Source: Zoogloea sp. (GTDB lineage Bacteria; Pseudomonadota; Gammaproteobacteria; Burkholderiales; Rhodocyclaceae). Taken from it: a stretch of DNA of 45,522 nucleotides. Positions 26,232-34,385 of the stretch are shown in pieces (the stretch's first letter is position 1; every line of letters begins with the position of its first letter). Under the pieces are notes generated by a model that saw nothing but the letters and a program-made list of their open reading frames with translations, made no database searches and was not told the origin of the DNA. The translations under genes and the position numbers were made by a program. Where the stretch lies: assembly GCF_030157465.1 (NCBI RefSeq), contig NZ_JAOAUU010000002.1, forward strand, positions 1-45,522, read 5' to 3'.

Positions 26232-28154
26232 ATGAGCGATTTTTCCGGGATGGAAGATCTTCTGCAGGACTTCCTCGTGGAGGCGGGGGATCTCCTGTCT
26301 GGCGTGGACAACAAGCTGGTGGACCTTGAGCGGTCCCCCGCCGACAAAGGCCTGCTGAACGACATTTTCCGCGGCTTCCACACCATCAAGGGGGGTGCCG
26401 GCTTCCTTAACGCGGCCGAACTGGTCACGCTTTGCCACCTGACCGAGAACCTTTTCGACAAGCTGCGCAACGGCGAGCTGGTGGTGACGCCCGAGGTCAT
26501 GGACGTGATCCTCTCCTCGACCGGGGCCGTGCGCGACATGTTCGGCCACCTGGAGCAGGGGGTGCAGCCCGCCGCCGCGGATCCAGGTCTGATCGAGGAT
26601 CTGCGCCATGCCATCGCCGGCAAGCTCGCAGAGGACGTGCCGGCGCCTGCGCCGGTCGCCCTGGCGCCGGTTGTGTCGCCTGCGCCTGCCGCCAGCGAGG
26701 ACGGGGTGGACTGGGACGCGCTCTTCGAAGTGGTCACCGGCAACGCGCCTCAGGCTCCGCAGGCGGTCGTGGCGGCGCCGTCGCCGCCCGTCGTCATGCA
26801 CCAGAGCGACGCAGTGCTGGCGAGCAAGACGCCGGAAGACGTCATCAAGGCGGCTGTGGGCCGCCGGGCTAGCGACCGGCCGGGTGCCGGTGCGCCGGTT
26901 GGCCGGCGTGACACCGAAAAGCAGCGTGACAACTCGATCCGTGTCGATACCGCACGGCTCGACCAGGTGCTCAACCTGTCGGGCGAGATCGGCCTGACCA
27001 AGAACCGCCTGAATGCGCTGCGCAGCGACATCCTCAACGGCCGCAGCGACACCGAAACCCTGCACGCCCTCGACCTGGCGGTGAGCCAGCTCGACCTGCT
27101 GGTGTCCGACCTGCAGAACGCGGTCATGAAGACGCGCATGCAGCCCATCGGCCGGCTGTTCCAGAAATACCCGCGGATTGCCCGCGACCTCGCCCGCAAC
27201 CTGGGCAAGGACGTGGAGCTGGTGCTGTCGGGCGAGGAAACCGAGATCGACAAGACGATGATCGAGGATCTGTCCGACCCGATCATTCACCTGATCCGTA
27301 ACGCCGTGGACCACGGCGTCGAGGAAACCCAGGAGCGCCTCGCCAACGGCAAGCCCGAAAAATCAAACGTCCGTCTTGAAGCCCGCCAGGAAGGTGATCA
27401 CATCGTGATCCTGGTGGCCGACGACGGCCGCGGCATGAACGCCGAGCGCCTGCGCGCCAAGGCCGTCGAGAAAGGCCTCATCACCGATGAGGAGGCCAAC
27501 ACGATGGACGAGCGCCAGAGCTACAACCTAGTGTTCCTGCCCGGCTTCTCGATGGCCGGCCAGATCTCCGACGTGTCCGGCCGCGGCGTCGGCATGGACG
27601 TGGTGCGCACCAACATCCAGAAGCTCAATGGCTCCATCGACATCCGTTCGAGTCTGGGCAAGGGCACCACTTTCGTCATCAGCCTGCCGCTGACCCTGGC
27701 CATCCTGCCGGTGCTGCTGGTGCGCCTTGGCGACCAGCCCTTTGCGGTGCCCCTGTCGATGGTGCGCGAAATCCTTCCCATCGAGCCGTCCGAGGTCCAG
27801 GAAGTGGGCGGCCGGGCGACGATGGTTGTGCGCGGCGAAGTGCTGCCGATCATGCCCTTGTCCACGCTGTTGGGCTGGGAGCAGACCCAGACGCCGGAGT
27901 ATGGCGTGCTGATGCAGAGCGCCGAACAGAGCTTCATTCTCGCCATCGACAGCTTTGCCGGGCGCGAGGATGCGGTGATCAAGTCCCTCGACGATTTCCG
28001 TCCGAAGGGCGTTGCCGGCGTCACCACGCTCTCTAACGGCCAGATCGTGCTGATCCTCGACATGAAGGAGTTGCTGGGCGCCATGGGCGACACCCGTGGT
28101 GTGTCCCGCCGCGTGCTGCTCGCCCAGATGACGATGCCGGCCCTCGCCGCATAA
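26232..28154 (+). CDS. cheA: chemotaxis histidine kinase CheA (second copy)
   Basis: The protein is 640 aa. P1 carries H50 in FRGFHTIKGGAGFL. No folded P2 is evident; instead the Ala/Pro-rich linker (about 125-230) contains an isolated DWDALFEVVTG peptide similar to the CheZ motifs. P3 begins near SIRVDTARLDQVLNLSGEI. P4 has HLIRNAVDHGVE, ADDGRGMN and GRGVGMDVV, and P5 is CheW-like. It is clearly paralogous to, not a copy of, the first CheA (743 aa). Grouping with cheV, cheY and cheZ suggests that this kinase drives the main motor-control arm. The start at ATG 26232 is preceded by AAGGAG. Confidence 0.93.
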   Translation: MSDFSGMEDLLQDFLVEAGDLLSGVDNKLVDLERSPADKGLLNDIFRGFHTIKGGAGFLNAAELVTLCHLTENLFDKLRNGELVVTPEVMDVILSSTGAVRDMFGHLEQGVQPAAADPGLIEDLRHAIAGKLAEDVPAPAPVALAPVVSPAPAASEDGVDWDALFEVVTGNAPQAPQAVVAAPSPPVVMHQSDAVLASKTPEDVIKAAVGRRASDRPGAGAPVGRRDTEKQRDNSIRVDTARLDQVLNLSGEIGLTKNRLNALRSDILNGRSDTETLHALDLAVSQLDLLVSDLQNAVMKTRMQPIGRLFQKYPRIARDLARNLGKDVELVLSGEETEIDKTMIEDLSDPIIHLIRNAVDHGVEETQERLANGKPEKSNVRLEARQEGDHIVILVADDGRGMNAERLRAKAVEKGLITDEEANTMDERQSYNLVFLPGFSMAGQISDVSGRGVGMDVVRTNIQKLNGSIDIRSSLGKGTTFVISLPLTLAILPVLLVRLGDQPFAVPLSMVREILPIEPSEVQEVGGRATMVVRGEVLPIMPLSTLLGWEQTQTPEYGVLMQSAEQSFILAIDSFAGREDAVIKSLDDFRPKGVAGVTTLSNGQIVLILDMKELLGAMGDTRGVSRRVLLAQMTMPALAA

Positions 28155-28169
28155 GGGCTTTATTCGCGT

Positions 28170-28256
28170 CGTCACACTCTGCAACAGAGTGGTGTGACGT
28201 ATGCCACCCGTACCCGGGCAGGGCTCGGTCAGGATCTGTCCTGACTGCCCTGCCCG
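28170..28256 (+). other. two consecutive hairpins after cheA2, possible terminator
   Basis: The first hairpin (28170-28199) pairs CGTCACAC with GTGTGACG around an inner TCTG/CAGA stem. The second (28215-28256) is a long interrupted hairpin pairing CGGGCAGGG with CCCTGCCCG and GTCAGGA with TCCTGAC around a 4-nt loop. TTGCCTTTT follows, a weak T tract. The pair probably ends or attenuates the cheV-cheA2 transcript. Confidence 0.6.
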
Positions 28257-28305
28257 TTGCCTTTTACGGCAACCGGATGCCGGAAAGGCAGTCCGGGGAG
28301 GGGGC

Positions 28306-28608
28306 ATGGACGGCTTCGATTTCGATTACTGGAAGAACCTGGCGGAACGGGATCCGGCGGCTTATTTCCGTGCCCGTGACGATGTTCTGCGTGAGTGCAT
28401 CGCAGAACATCCCGGGTACGTGGCGGGCCTCGCCGAACTCCAGGGCCACATCGACTCGACCCGGGTGCTGGCCGGCAGTCCGCTGCAGGCCAGCAGGGCG
28501 CTCTTCGGGCTGATGGAAGATCAGCTCCATCGCCTTGGTGCAACGCTGGCCGAACTCCAGCGCGAGACCGAGGGCCTGCGGGCAATACTGGCCCCGAAAG
28601 GCAAATAG
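28306..28608 (+). CDS. small DUF3135-like protein
   Basis: The protein is 100 aa. The start ATG 28306 has a strong GGGGAGGGGG Shine-Dalgarno; the frame open from 28201 crosses the hairpins. It begins FDFDYWKNLAERDPAAYFRARDD, which resembles the DUF3135 family pattern (F-D-x-W-x-x-L-A-x-x-D-P-x-x-F-E). A predicted amphipathic helix with GLAELQGHIDSTR follows, and then a C-terminal coiled coil. No catalytic residues, membrane segment or signal peptide are seen. It sits between cheA2 and flhB. Its role in motility, if any, is unknown. Confidence 0.7.
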   Translation: MDGFDFDYWKNLAERDPAAYFRARDDVLRECIAEHPGYVAGLAELQGHIDSTRVLAGSPLQASRALFGLMEDQLHRLGATLAELQRETEGLRAILAPKGK

Positions 28609-28658
28609 CCCCCTCAATCCCGGTCTTTTTGTCGCCTTGCCGGCGCAGGTCCAGGCGT

Positions 28659-28680
28659 ATCGTTCGGGCATCTGAACGAT
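28659..28680 (+). other. inverted repeat in front of flhB
   Basis: ATCGTTC (28659-28665) pairs with GAACGAT (28674-28680) around 8 nt. It lies 13 nt before the flhB GTG start and could be an operator or an RNA hairpin near the ribosome site. No -35/-10 or -24/-12 promoter was recognised in the 85-nt gap. Confidence 0.4.
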
Positions 28681-28693
28681 AGTCGGGCTGGCC

Positions 28694-29848
28694 GTGGCCG
28701 AAGACAGCGATCTCGAAAAAACCGAATCAGCCTCATCGCGAAGGCTGGAACAGGCACGTGAAGAAGGCCAGGTTCCCCAGTCGCGGGAGCTGGCGACCTT
28801 CATTTCGCTGATGGTGGGCGTGGTGGGCCTCTATGTGCTCGGGCGCTGGGGCGGGCACCGGATGATGGAGATCGTCCGCTCCGCCCTCAATTTCGAGCGC
28901 CGGCTGGCCTTCGAGCCGGGGGGGATGGGGCAGGTGATGTTGTCCCTGGCAACCGATGCCATGCTTACCCTTGCCCCGTTGCTCGTCGCCGCGGTGATCG
29001 CGGCGCTGGCCACGCCCTTCCTGATGGGCGGCTGGGTCTTTTCCGCCTCTGTGCTGCGCTTCGATCTGAGCCGGCTCAATCCGATGCAGGGGCTCGGGCG
29101 CATGTTCTCGACCCACGGCCTTGTCGAGCTGGTCAAGGCCAGCCTCAAGGCCGTGCTGGTGGCCAGCGTGGGCGTGTGGGTGGTGTGGCGCGAGCGCGAC
29201 CACCTGTTCGCGCTGATGCTCCAGCCCCTCGAAACCAGCATGGACGACTTTGCCGGGCTGGTGCTGCTGTCGTCATTGCTGATTGTCAGCAGCCTGGCCC
29301 TGATTGCCGCCATCGACGTGCCCTTCCAGCTGTGGGAATACCACCGCCGCCTGCGCATGACCAAGGAGGAGGTGCGCCAGGAAACGAAGGAGCAGGAGGG
29401 CGATCCGCAGATCAAGGCGCGCATCCGCGCCGCCCAGCGGGAAATGTCGCGTCGCCGCATGATGACCAATGTGCCCACCGCCGACGTGGTGGTGACCAAC
29501 CCGACCCACTATGCCGTGGCCCTCAAGTACGACCCGGACAAGGCTGGCGCGCCGATCGTGGTGGCCAAGGGCATGAACCTGATCGCCCTCAACATCCGCG
29601 AACTGGCCCGCGAAAACAACGTGCCCATCCTCGAGGCGCCGCCGCTGGCCCGTGCCCTCTACGCCAACTGCGAGCTGGAGCAGCAGATCCCGGCGGCGCT
29701 TTATACGGTGGTGGCCGAGGTGATGGCCTGGGTTTTCCAGCTCAACCACTGGATGGCAGAAGGTGGTTTGCCGCCCGAGCAGCCCACCCGCCTAGCCGTG
29801 CCCGACGGGATGGACCCGGAGGCCGACAAGCCCGACGCACCGGCTTGA
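28694..29848 (+). CDS. flhB: flagellar type III export gate protein FlhB
   Basis: The protein is 384 aa with a GTG start. It has a hydrophilic N-terminus with EKTESASSRRLEQAREEGQ typical of FlhB, and four membrane segments between about residues 30 and 210. A cytoplasmic domain carries the autocleavage motif N269-P-T-H272. Cleavage between Asn and Pro is what switches export from rod/hook to filament substrates. The C-terminal tail after the cleavage domain is Pro-rich and slightly longer than in E. coli (382 aa overall there). In related genomes flhB is followed directly by flhA; here a cupin gene separates them. Confidence 0.95.
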   Translation: MAEDSDLEKTESASSRRLEQAREEGQVPQSRELATFISLMVGVVGLYVLGRWGGHRMMEIVRSALNFERRLAFEPGGMGQVMLSLATDAMLTLAPLLVAAVIAALATPFLMGGWVFSASVLRFDLSRLNPMQGLGRMFSTHGLVELVKASLKAVLVASVGVWVVWRERDHLFALMLQPLETSMDDFAGLVLLSSLLIVSSLALIAAIDVPFQLWEYHRRLRMTKEEVRQETKEQEGDPQIKARIRAAQREMSRRRMMTNVPTADVVVTNPTHYAVALKYDPDKAGAPIVVAKGMNLIALNIRELARENNVPILEAPPLARALYANCELEQQIPAALYTVVAEVMAWVFQLNHWMAEGGLPPEQPTRLAVPDGMDPEADKPDAPA

Positions 29849-30010
29849 CCGGTGGGCGCGTGATGGGCTTGCCTCCGGGCGCAACCCGGCCTGCCCTCCG
29901 GCCGGATTCCGGCGTGTGAACTAGAATCAACACACCATCGGGAACGCTGGCCGGCCAGCGAAGTGCCGTGCAGCACGCGGCACCGACCGATGACAACGAG
30001 GAGACGAGCC

Positions 30011-30442
30011 ATGATGTTCCGTACTTTCAGCGTGTTTGTCGCACCCCTATGCGCTTCGGCATTACTGCTGGCCGCCCCGGCCAGCGCTGCCGACACCCCG
30101 CCCGAGAAAGCCGTGGGCCTGACCGGCACGACTGATGCCGTCGGGCGGGTGGACCTGGCGCCCCACAATCTGCCCGGCACCCCGGGTGACTACGAGCTGC
30201 GCGCCCGCACGATAGGCATTGCGCCGGGCGGTGCGATTCCCGGCCACCCCCATGCAGGCCGCCCGGGCATCGCCCGCGTCACCAAGGGGAGCCTCATCGA
30301 ATACCGCGGGGCTGCCGAACGCACCGTGCAGGTGGGGGATGCATGGTACGAAAACGCGGACACCGTGCATTGGTTCCGTAACCCCAGCAGCACCGAAGCC
30401 GCCGAACTCTGGGTTGTCGATGTGGTGCCGAAGAAGAAATAG
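30011..30442 (+). CDS. secreted cupin-domain protein
   Basis: The protein is 143 aa. A signal peptide of about 27 residues ends in APASAAD. A single cupin domain follows. Motif 1 is reduced to GHPHAGRPGIARVTKG, with the two histidines but no clear glutamate. Motif 2 is GDAWYENADTVHWFRN. Proteins of this type bind a metal or small ligand in the periplasm; no reaction can be assigned. The start is ATG 30011 (or 30014), with GAGGAGACGAG upstream. It lies between flhB and flhA with wide gaps on both sides (162 and 183 nt), suggesting an independent insertion into the flhBA unit. Confidence 0.8.
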   Translation: MMFRTFSVFVAPLCASALLLAAPASAADTPPEKAVGLTGTTDAVGRVDLAPHNLPGTPGDYELRARTIGIAPGGAIPGHPHAGRPGIARVTKGSLIEYRGAAERTVQVGDAWYENADTVHWFRNPSSTEAAELWVVDVVPKKK

Positions 30443-30625
30443 GATCTACCCGCCGGAAATGCGAATGTGCCCTTATCCGGCGGGTGCGCCGACGCGCCGA
30501 CGCGCCGGATCGGCGGCACGGCACCGTCCGCCTCGGCCAGGCTCTTCCGTTCCCCCCGAATTACCCTCCCTTTCCCCCTTACTTCCGCCCTTGCTCCGGC
30601 GCGCTGCTGAGCGACCATCCGGACC

Positions 30626-32716
30626 ATGAACGGTAGTCTCAACCTGCGCACCCTCTTCGCCCCGAGCAACATCCGCACGCTCGCCGGCCCGCTGCTCATC
30701 ATCCTGATTCTGGCGATGATGGTGCTGCCGCTGCCGGCCTTCGTCCTCGACCTGATGTTCACCTTCAACATCGCGGTCTCGGTGATGGTGATGCTGGTGG
30801 CGATGTACACCAAAAAGCCGCTGGATTTCTCGGTGTTTCCCACCGTGCTGCTGGTGACCACGCTGCTGCGCCTGTCCCTCAACGTGGCCTCCACCCGGGT
30901 CGTGCTGCTGGAGGGCCACACCGGGCCGGACGCCGCCGGCAAGGTGATCGAAGCCTTCGGCCACTTCCTGGTGGGCGGCAACACCGCGGTGGGCCTGGTG
31001 GTGTTCATCATCCTCACCCTGATCAACTTCGTGGTGATCACCAAGGGCGCCGGGCGGATCGCCGAAGTGGGGGCCCGTTTCACCCTCGACGCCATGCCCG
31101 GCAAGCAGATGGCGATCGATGCCGACCTCAACGCCGGCCTCATCGACGAAAAGGAAGCCAAGAAGCGCCGCTCCGAAACCTCGCAGGAGGCCGATTTCTA
31201 CGGCGCCATGGACGGTGCGTCGAAGTTTGTGCGCGGCGATGCCGTGGCCGGCATCCTGATCATGGCCATCAACGTCATTGGCGGGCTCATCGTCGGCGTG
31301 CTCCAGCACAACATGGAGCTTGCCCAGGCCGCCAACAACTACACGCTGCTGACCATCGGCGACGGCCTTGTCGCCCAGTTGCCGGCGCTGATCATCTCGG
31401 TGGCTGCCGGCCTCGTGGTGTCCCGCGTCGGCGACGACGGCGACATGGGCTCCCAGGTCATCGGGCAGGTTTTCTCCAATCCGCAGGTGCTGATCCTCAC
31501 CGCGGCCATCCTTGGCATCCTGGGCCTCATCCCCGGCATGCCGAACTTCGTGTTCCTGCTGCTGGCCAGCGGTCTGGGCTATCTGGCCTGGCGGGGCGGG
31601 GTGCGCCCTGTGGAAGGCGCCGCCGCAGAAGCACCCGCCGCCGCCGCGCCGGTGGCGCCGGTCGAAAGCCAGGAGGCCAGCTGGTCCGACGTCACCCCGG
31701 TGGATGTTCTCGGTCTCGAAGTGGGCTACCGCCTGATTCCGATGGTGGACAAGGGGCAGGACGGCGAGCTTCTCAAGCGCATCCGCGGCCTGCGCAAGAA
31801 ATTTGCCAGTGACATCGGCTTTCTCGCAGCGCCGGTGCACATCCGTGACAACCTCGAACTCAAGCCCAACGCCTACCGCATCGTCCTCAAGGGCGTCGAA
31901 ATCGGCACCGGCAGCGCCTTTCCGGGGCAGTTCATGGCGATCAACCCGGGCCGCGTGTCCGGCCCGCTGGCTGGCCGCGAAACCACCGACCCGGCCTTCG
32001 GCCTGCCAGCCGTGTGGATTGACGCCAGCCAGCGCGAGCAGGCCCACGCCCTCGGCTACACGGTGGTCGATGCGAGTACCGTGGTGGCCACCCACCTCAA
32101 CCACCTGATCCTCAGCCACGCGCCGGAACTCCTCGGGCGCACCGAAACCCAGGCGCTCCTCGACCATATTGCCAAGGACAGCCCCAAACTGGTCGAAGAC
32201 CTGGTGCCCAAGCTGCTGCCGCTGGCCACCGTCCAGAGGGTGTTGCAAAATCTTCTCGACGAGGGCGTCAACATCCGCGACATGCGCACCATTGTCGAAG
32301 TTCTCGCCGAGTTTTCGCCGCGGATACAGGACCCGCTGGAACTCACCTCGCGCATCCGCCAGGCTCTCGGCCGGGCCATCGTCCAGGGGCTCTTCCCGGG
32401 CAACGGCGAAGTCCAGGTCATGGCCCTCGACCCGGGCCTCGAGCGGGTACTTCTGCAGGCCATGGCGGGTGGTGGGCCGGAGGGCGGCGCCATCGAGCCT
32501 GGCCTTGCCGAAACCCTGCTGCGCGAAACCGCTGCGGCGGCCCAGCGCATGGAGGATATCGGCCTGCCGCCGGTGTTGCTGGTGCCGGCGCCGCTGCGCT
32601 GGCTGCTGTCGCGCTTCCTGCGCCGCAGCGTGCCGAGCCTCAAGGTCGTGTCCAACTCCGAAGTGCCCGAGACCCGCCTGATCCGCGTCTCCGCGATGAT
32701 TGCGGCGACGCCCTGA
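30626..32716 (+). CDS. flhA: flagellar type III export gate protein FlhA
   Basis: The protein is 696 aa. Eight N-terminal membrane segments lie in about residues 20-335. The conserved FHIPEP-family block lies between them (VVITKGAGRIAEVGARFTLD, then GKQMAIDADLNAGLI). A large C-terminal cytoplasmic domain (about 350-690) forms the nonameric docking ring for export substrates and chaperones. Length and motifs match the family with no gaps. The gene is preceded by a 183-nt gap containing short CGCCGACG repeats (about 30485-30525) and no recognised promoter. Confidence 0.96.
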   Translation: MNGSLNLRTLFAPSNIRTLAGPLLIILILAMMVLPLPAFVLDLMFTFNIAVSVMVMLVAMYTKKPLDFSVFPTVLLVTTLLRLSLNVASTRVVLLEGHTGPDAAGKVIEAFGHFLVGGNTAVGLVVFIILTLINFVVITKGAGRIAEVGARFTLDAMPGKQMAIDADLNAGLIDEKEAKKRRSETSQEADFYGAMDGASKFVRGDAVAGILIMAINVIGGLIVGVLQHNMELAQAANNYTLLTIGDGLVAQLPALIISVAAGLVVSRVGDDGDMGSQVIGQVFSNPQVLILTAAILGILGLIPGMPNFVFLLLASGLGYLAWRGGVRPVEGAAAEAPAAAAPVAPVESQEASWSDVTPVDVLGLEVGYRLIPMVDKGQDGELLKRIRGLRKKFASDIGFLAAPVHIRDNLELKPNAYRIVLKGVEIGTGSAFPGQFMAINPGRVSGPLAGRETTDPAFGLPAVWIDASQREQAHALGYTVVDASTVVATHLNHLILSHAPELLGRTETQALLDHIAKDSPKLVEDLVPKLLPLATVQRVLQNLLDEGVNIRDMRTIVEVLAEFSPRIQDPLELTSRIRQALGRAIVQGLFPGNGEVQVMALDPGLERVLLQAMAGGGPEGGAIEPGLAETLLRETAAAAQRMEDIGLPPVLLVPAPLRWLLSRFLRRSVPSLKVVSNSEVPETRLIRVSAMIAATP

Positions 32717-32734
32717 TAGCAGCGGAAAATTTTC

Positions 32735-32758
32735 GGGCGCCGGAATAGCGCCCTAAAA
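32735..32758 (+). terminator. possible terminator or attenuator between flhA and flhF
   Basis: GGGCGC (32735-32740) and GCGCCC (32748-32753) form a 6-bp stem with a 7-nt loop. AAAATTTTC precedes it and TAAAACC follows. The stem is short and the T tract poor, so termination would be partial. The rest of the 147-nt gap to flhF holds nothing else recognised. Confidence 0.4.
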
Positions 32759-32863
32759 CCTGTCTTTTCCCGGCCATCGAATGCGCGGCGGCTACGGATA
32801 ATCGAAAGTACCGAAGTGCCCACGTCAATCCCGTGAAAGCCTTCGTACCCCGGAGACAGGAGC

Positions 32864-34384
32864 ATGAACGTCAAGCGCTACTTTGCCAAAACCGCCCGCG
32901 AGGCCCTTCGCATGCTGAAGGACGACCTCGGGCCGGATGCGGTTGTGCTCGCCAATCGTGCGGCCAACGGCGGCGTCGAAATTCTCGCGCTGCCGGCCGG
33001 CGACGTGGCGAGCCTTCAGCGTGCCCGCAGCCAAGCCCAGGCTGCCGCCTCCGCTGCGGCTGCCGCTGCGCCGGTTGCAGTCCCCCAGCCCAAGCCGCCC
33101 GCCGATTTCTTCGACGACGATTTTCGTGTCAGCCTTTCCCGCGCTGCTGCCGCCCAGCCGGCTGCGCCGGCACCGGCACCGGCGGCAGCGCGTCCTGCTG
33201 CGCCCCGTGCCCCTGAAATGCAACCCTTCAATCCGCCGCGGGTCGAGCTCAATCGCGACGTGTTCCATGCCGCCTCGGCCCAGGTGCGCCGCCCGCCCGC
33301 GCCCCCGCCTGCGCCGGAGGCCGGCCGCTCGCCGCTGCGCAAGGACGGCCCGCGCCCGGCCGACGCCGCACCGCGCCAGCGTCCGCCCGGCATCGAGGAA
33401 GAGACGCGTATCCGTGCCCTCGAATCCGCCAACTCCCAGATGGCCAGCGAACTGGCGGCCATCCGCGGCATGATCGAACGCCAGCTGGCAGGTTTCGCCT
33501 GGGGCGAGATGAGCCGCAATGCTCCGGGTCGCGCCCGCCTGATCGGCGATCTGCTGGAAGCCGGTTTTTCTGCCAGCCTGGCGCGCGAACTGGCTGAAGA
33601 AGTGCCCGAGGACGAAGCCCCCGAAGAAGCCCATCGCCTGCTGCACGACGCCATGGCCCGGCGCTTTCACGCGATGGATTGCGACGCCGACATCATTGAC
33701 CGCGGCGGTGTTTTCGCCCTGGTCGGCCCCACCGGCGTCGGCAAGACCACCACCACCGCCAAGCTGGCCGCCCGCTGCGTGGTTCGCCACGGCGCCGACA
33801 AGCTGGCCCTGATCACCACCGACAGCTACCGGATCGGCGCCCACGAGCAACTGCGCATCTACGGCCGCATCCTCGGTGTGCCGGTTTACGTGGTGCGCGA
33901 CGCCACCGACCTGCGCGAAACCCTGGCCAGCCTGCGCGACAAGCACATGGTGCTGATCGACACGATGGGCATGAGCCAGCGCGACAAGATGGTCGCCGAG
34001 CAGGCCTCCATGCTGACCGGCGCCGGAAAGGTCTCGCGCCTGCTGCTGCTCAACGCCACCAGCCGCGGTGACACCCTTGACGATGTGATCCGCGCCTATG
34101 CCGGCGACGACCTGACCGGCGTCATCCTCACCAAGATGGACGAAGCTGTGTCGCTTGCGCCGGTGCTCGACGTGGCCATCCGCCACCACGTGGATGTGTA
34201 TTACGTGGCCAACGGCCAGCGGGTGCCCGAAGACCTCCACCTGCCCGACCGCAGCGCACTGCTCGACCAGGCCCTGCGTGAACTGCCGGCCAATTCGCCC
34301 TTTCGACTCGACCCGCTTGAAGCCGGCCTGATGATGGCCTCGGCCGGCCAGGCGAACATCTCCAGTGCGCGCGGAGGCTTCTGA
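32864..34384 (+). CDS. flhF: flagellar SRP-like GTPase FlhF
   Basis: The protein is 506 aa. The N-terminal B domain starts MNVKRYFAKTAREALRMLKDDLGPDAVVLANR. A long Ala/Pro-rich spacer (about 50-185) follows, then the N domain. The SRP-type G domain has P-loop GPTGVGKTTTTAKLA, switch region TTDSYRIGAHEQL, DTMGMSQRD in place of DTAGR, and TKMDE. FlhF sets the site and number of flagella, usually at the pole. The start at ATG 32864 has GGAGACAGGAG upstream. Presence with an FlhG-like partner suggests polar placement in this organism. Confidence 0.95.
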   Translation: MNVKRYFAKTAREALRMLKDDLGPDAVVLANRAANGGVEILALPAGDVASLQRARSQAQAAASAAAAAAPVAVPQPKPPADFFDDDFRVSLSRAAAAQPAAPAPAPAAARPAAPRAPEMQPFNPPRVELNRDVFHAASAQVRRPPAPPPAPEAGRSPLRKDGPRPADAAPRQRPPGIEEETRIRALESANSQMASELAAIRGMIERQLAGFAWGEMSRNAPGRARLIGDLLEAGFSASLARELAEEVPEDEAPEEAHRLLHDAMARRFHAMDCDADIIDRGGVFALVGPTGVGKTTTTAKLAARCVVRHGADKLALITTDSYRIGAHEQLRIYGRILGVPVYVVRDATDLRETLASLRDKHMVLIDTMGMSQRDKMVAEQASMLTGAGKVSRLLLLNATSRGDTLDDVIRAYAGDDLTGVILTKMDEAVSLAPVLDVAIRHHVDVYYVANGQRVPEDLHLPDRSALLDQALRELPANSPFRLDPLEAGLMMASAGQANISSARGGF

Positions 34385-34385
34385 C

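Noticed and set aside
29899-29927. TAGAAT as a sigma70 -10 before the cupin gene
   Set aside because: No acceptable -35 at 16-18 nt upstream.
30485-30530. CGCCGACG repeats before flhA as a CRISPR or satellite
   Set aside because: Only two or three 8-nt units without spacers; likely GC-rich slippage.
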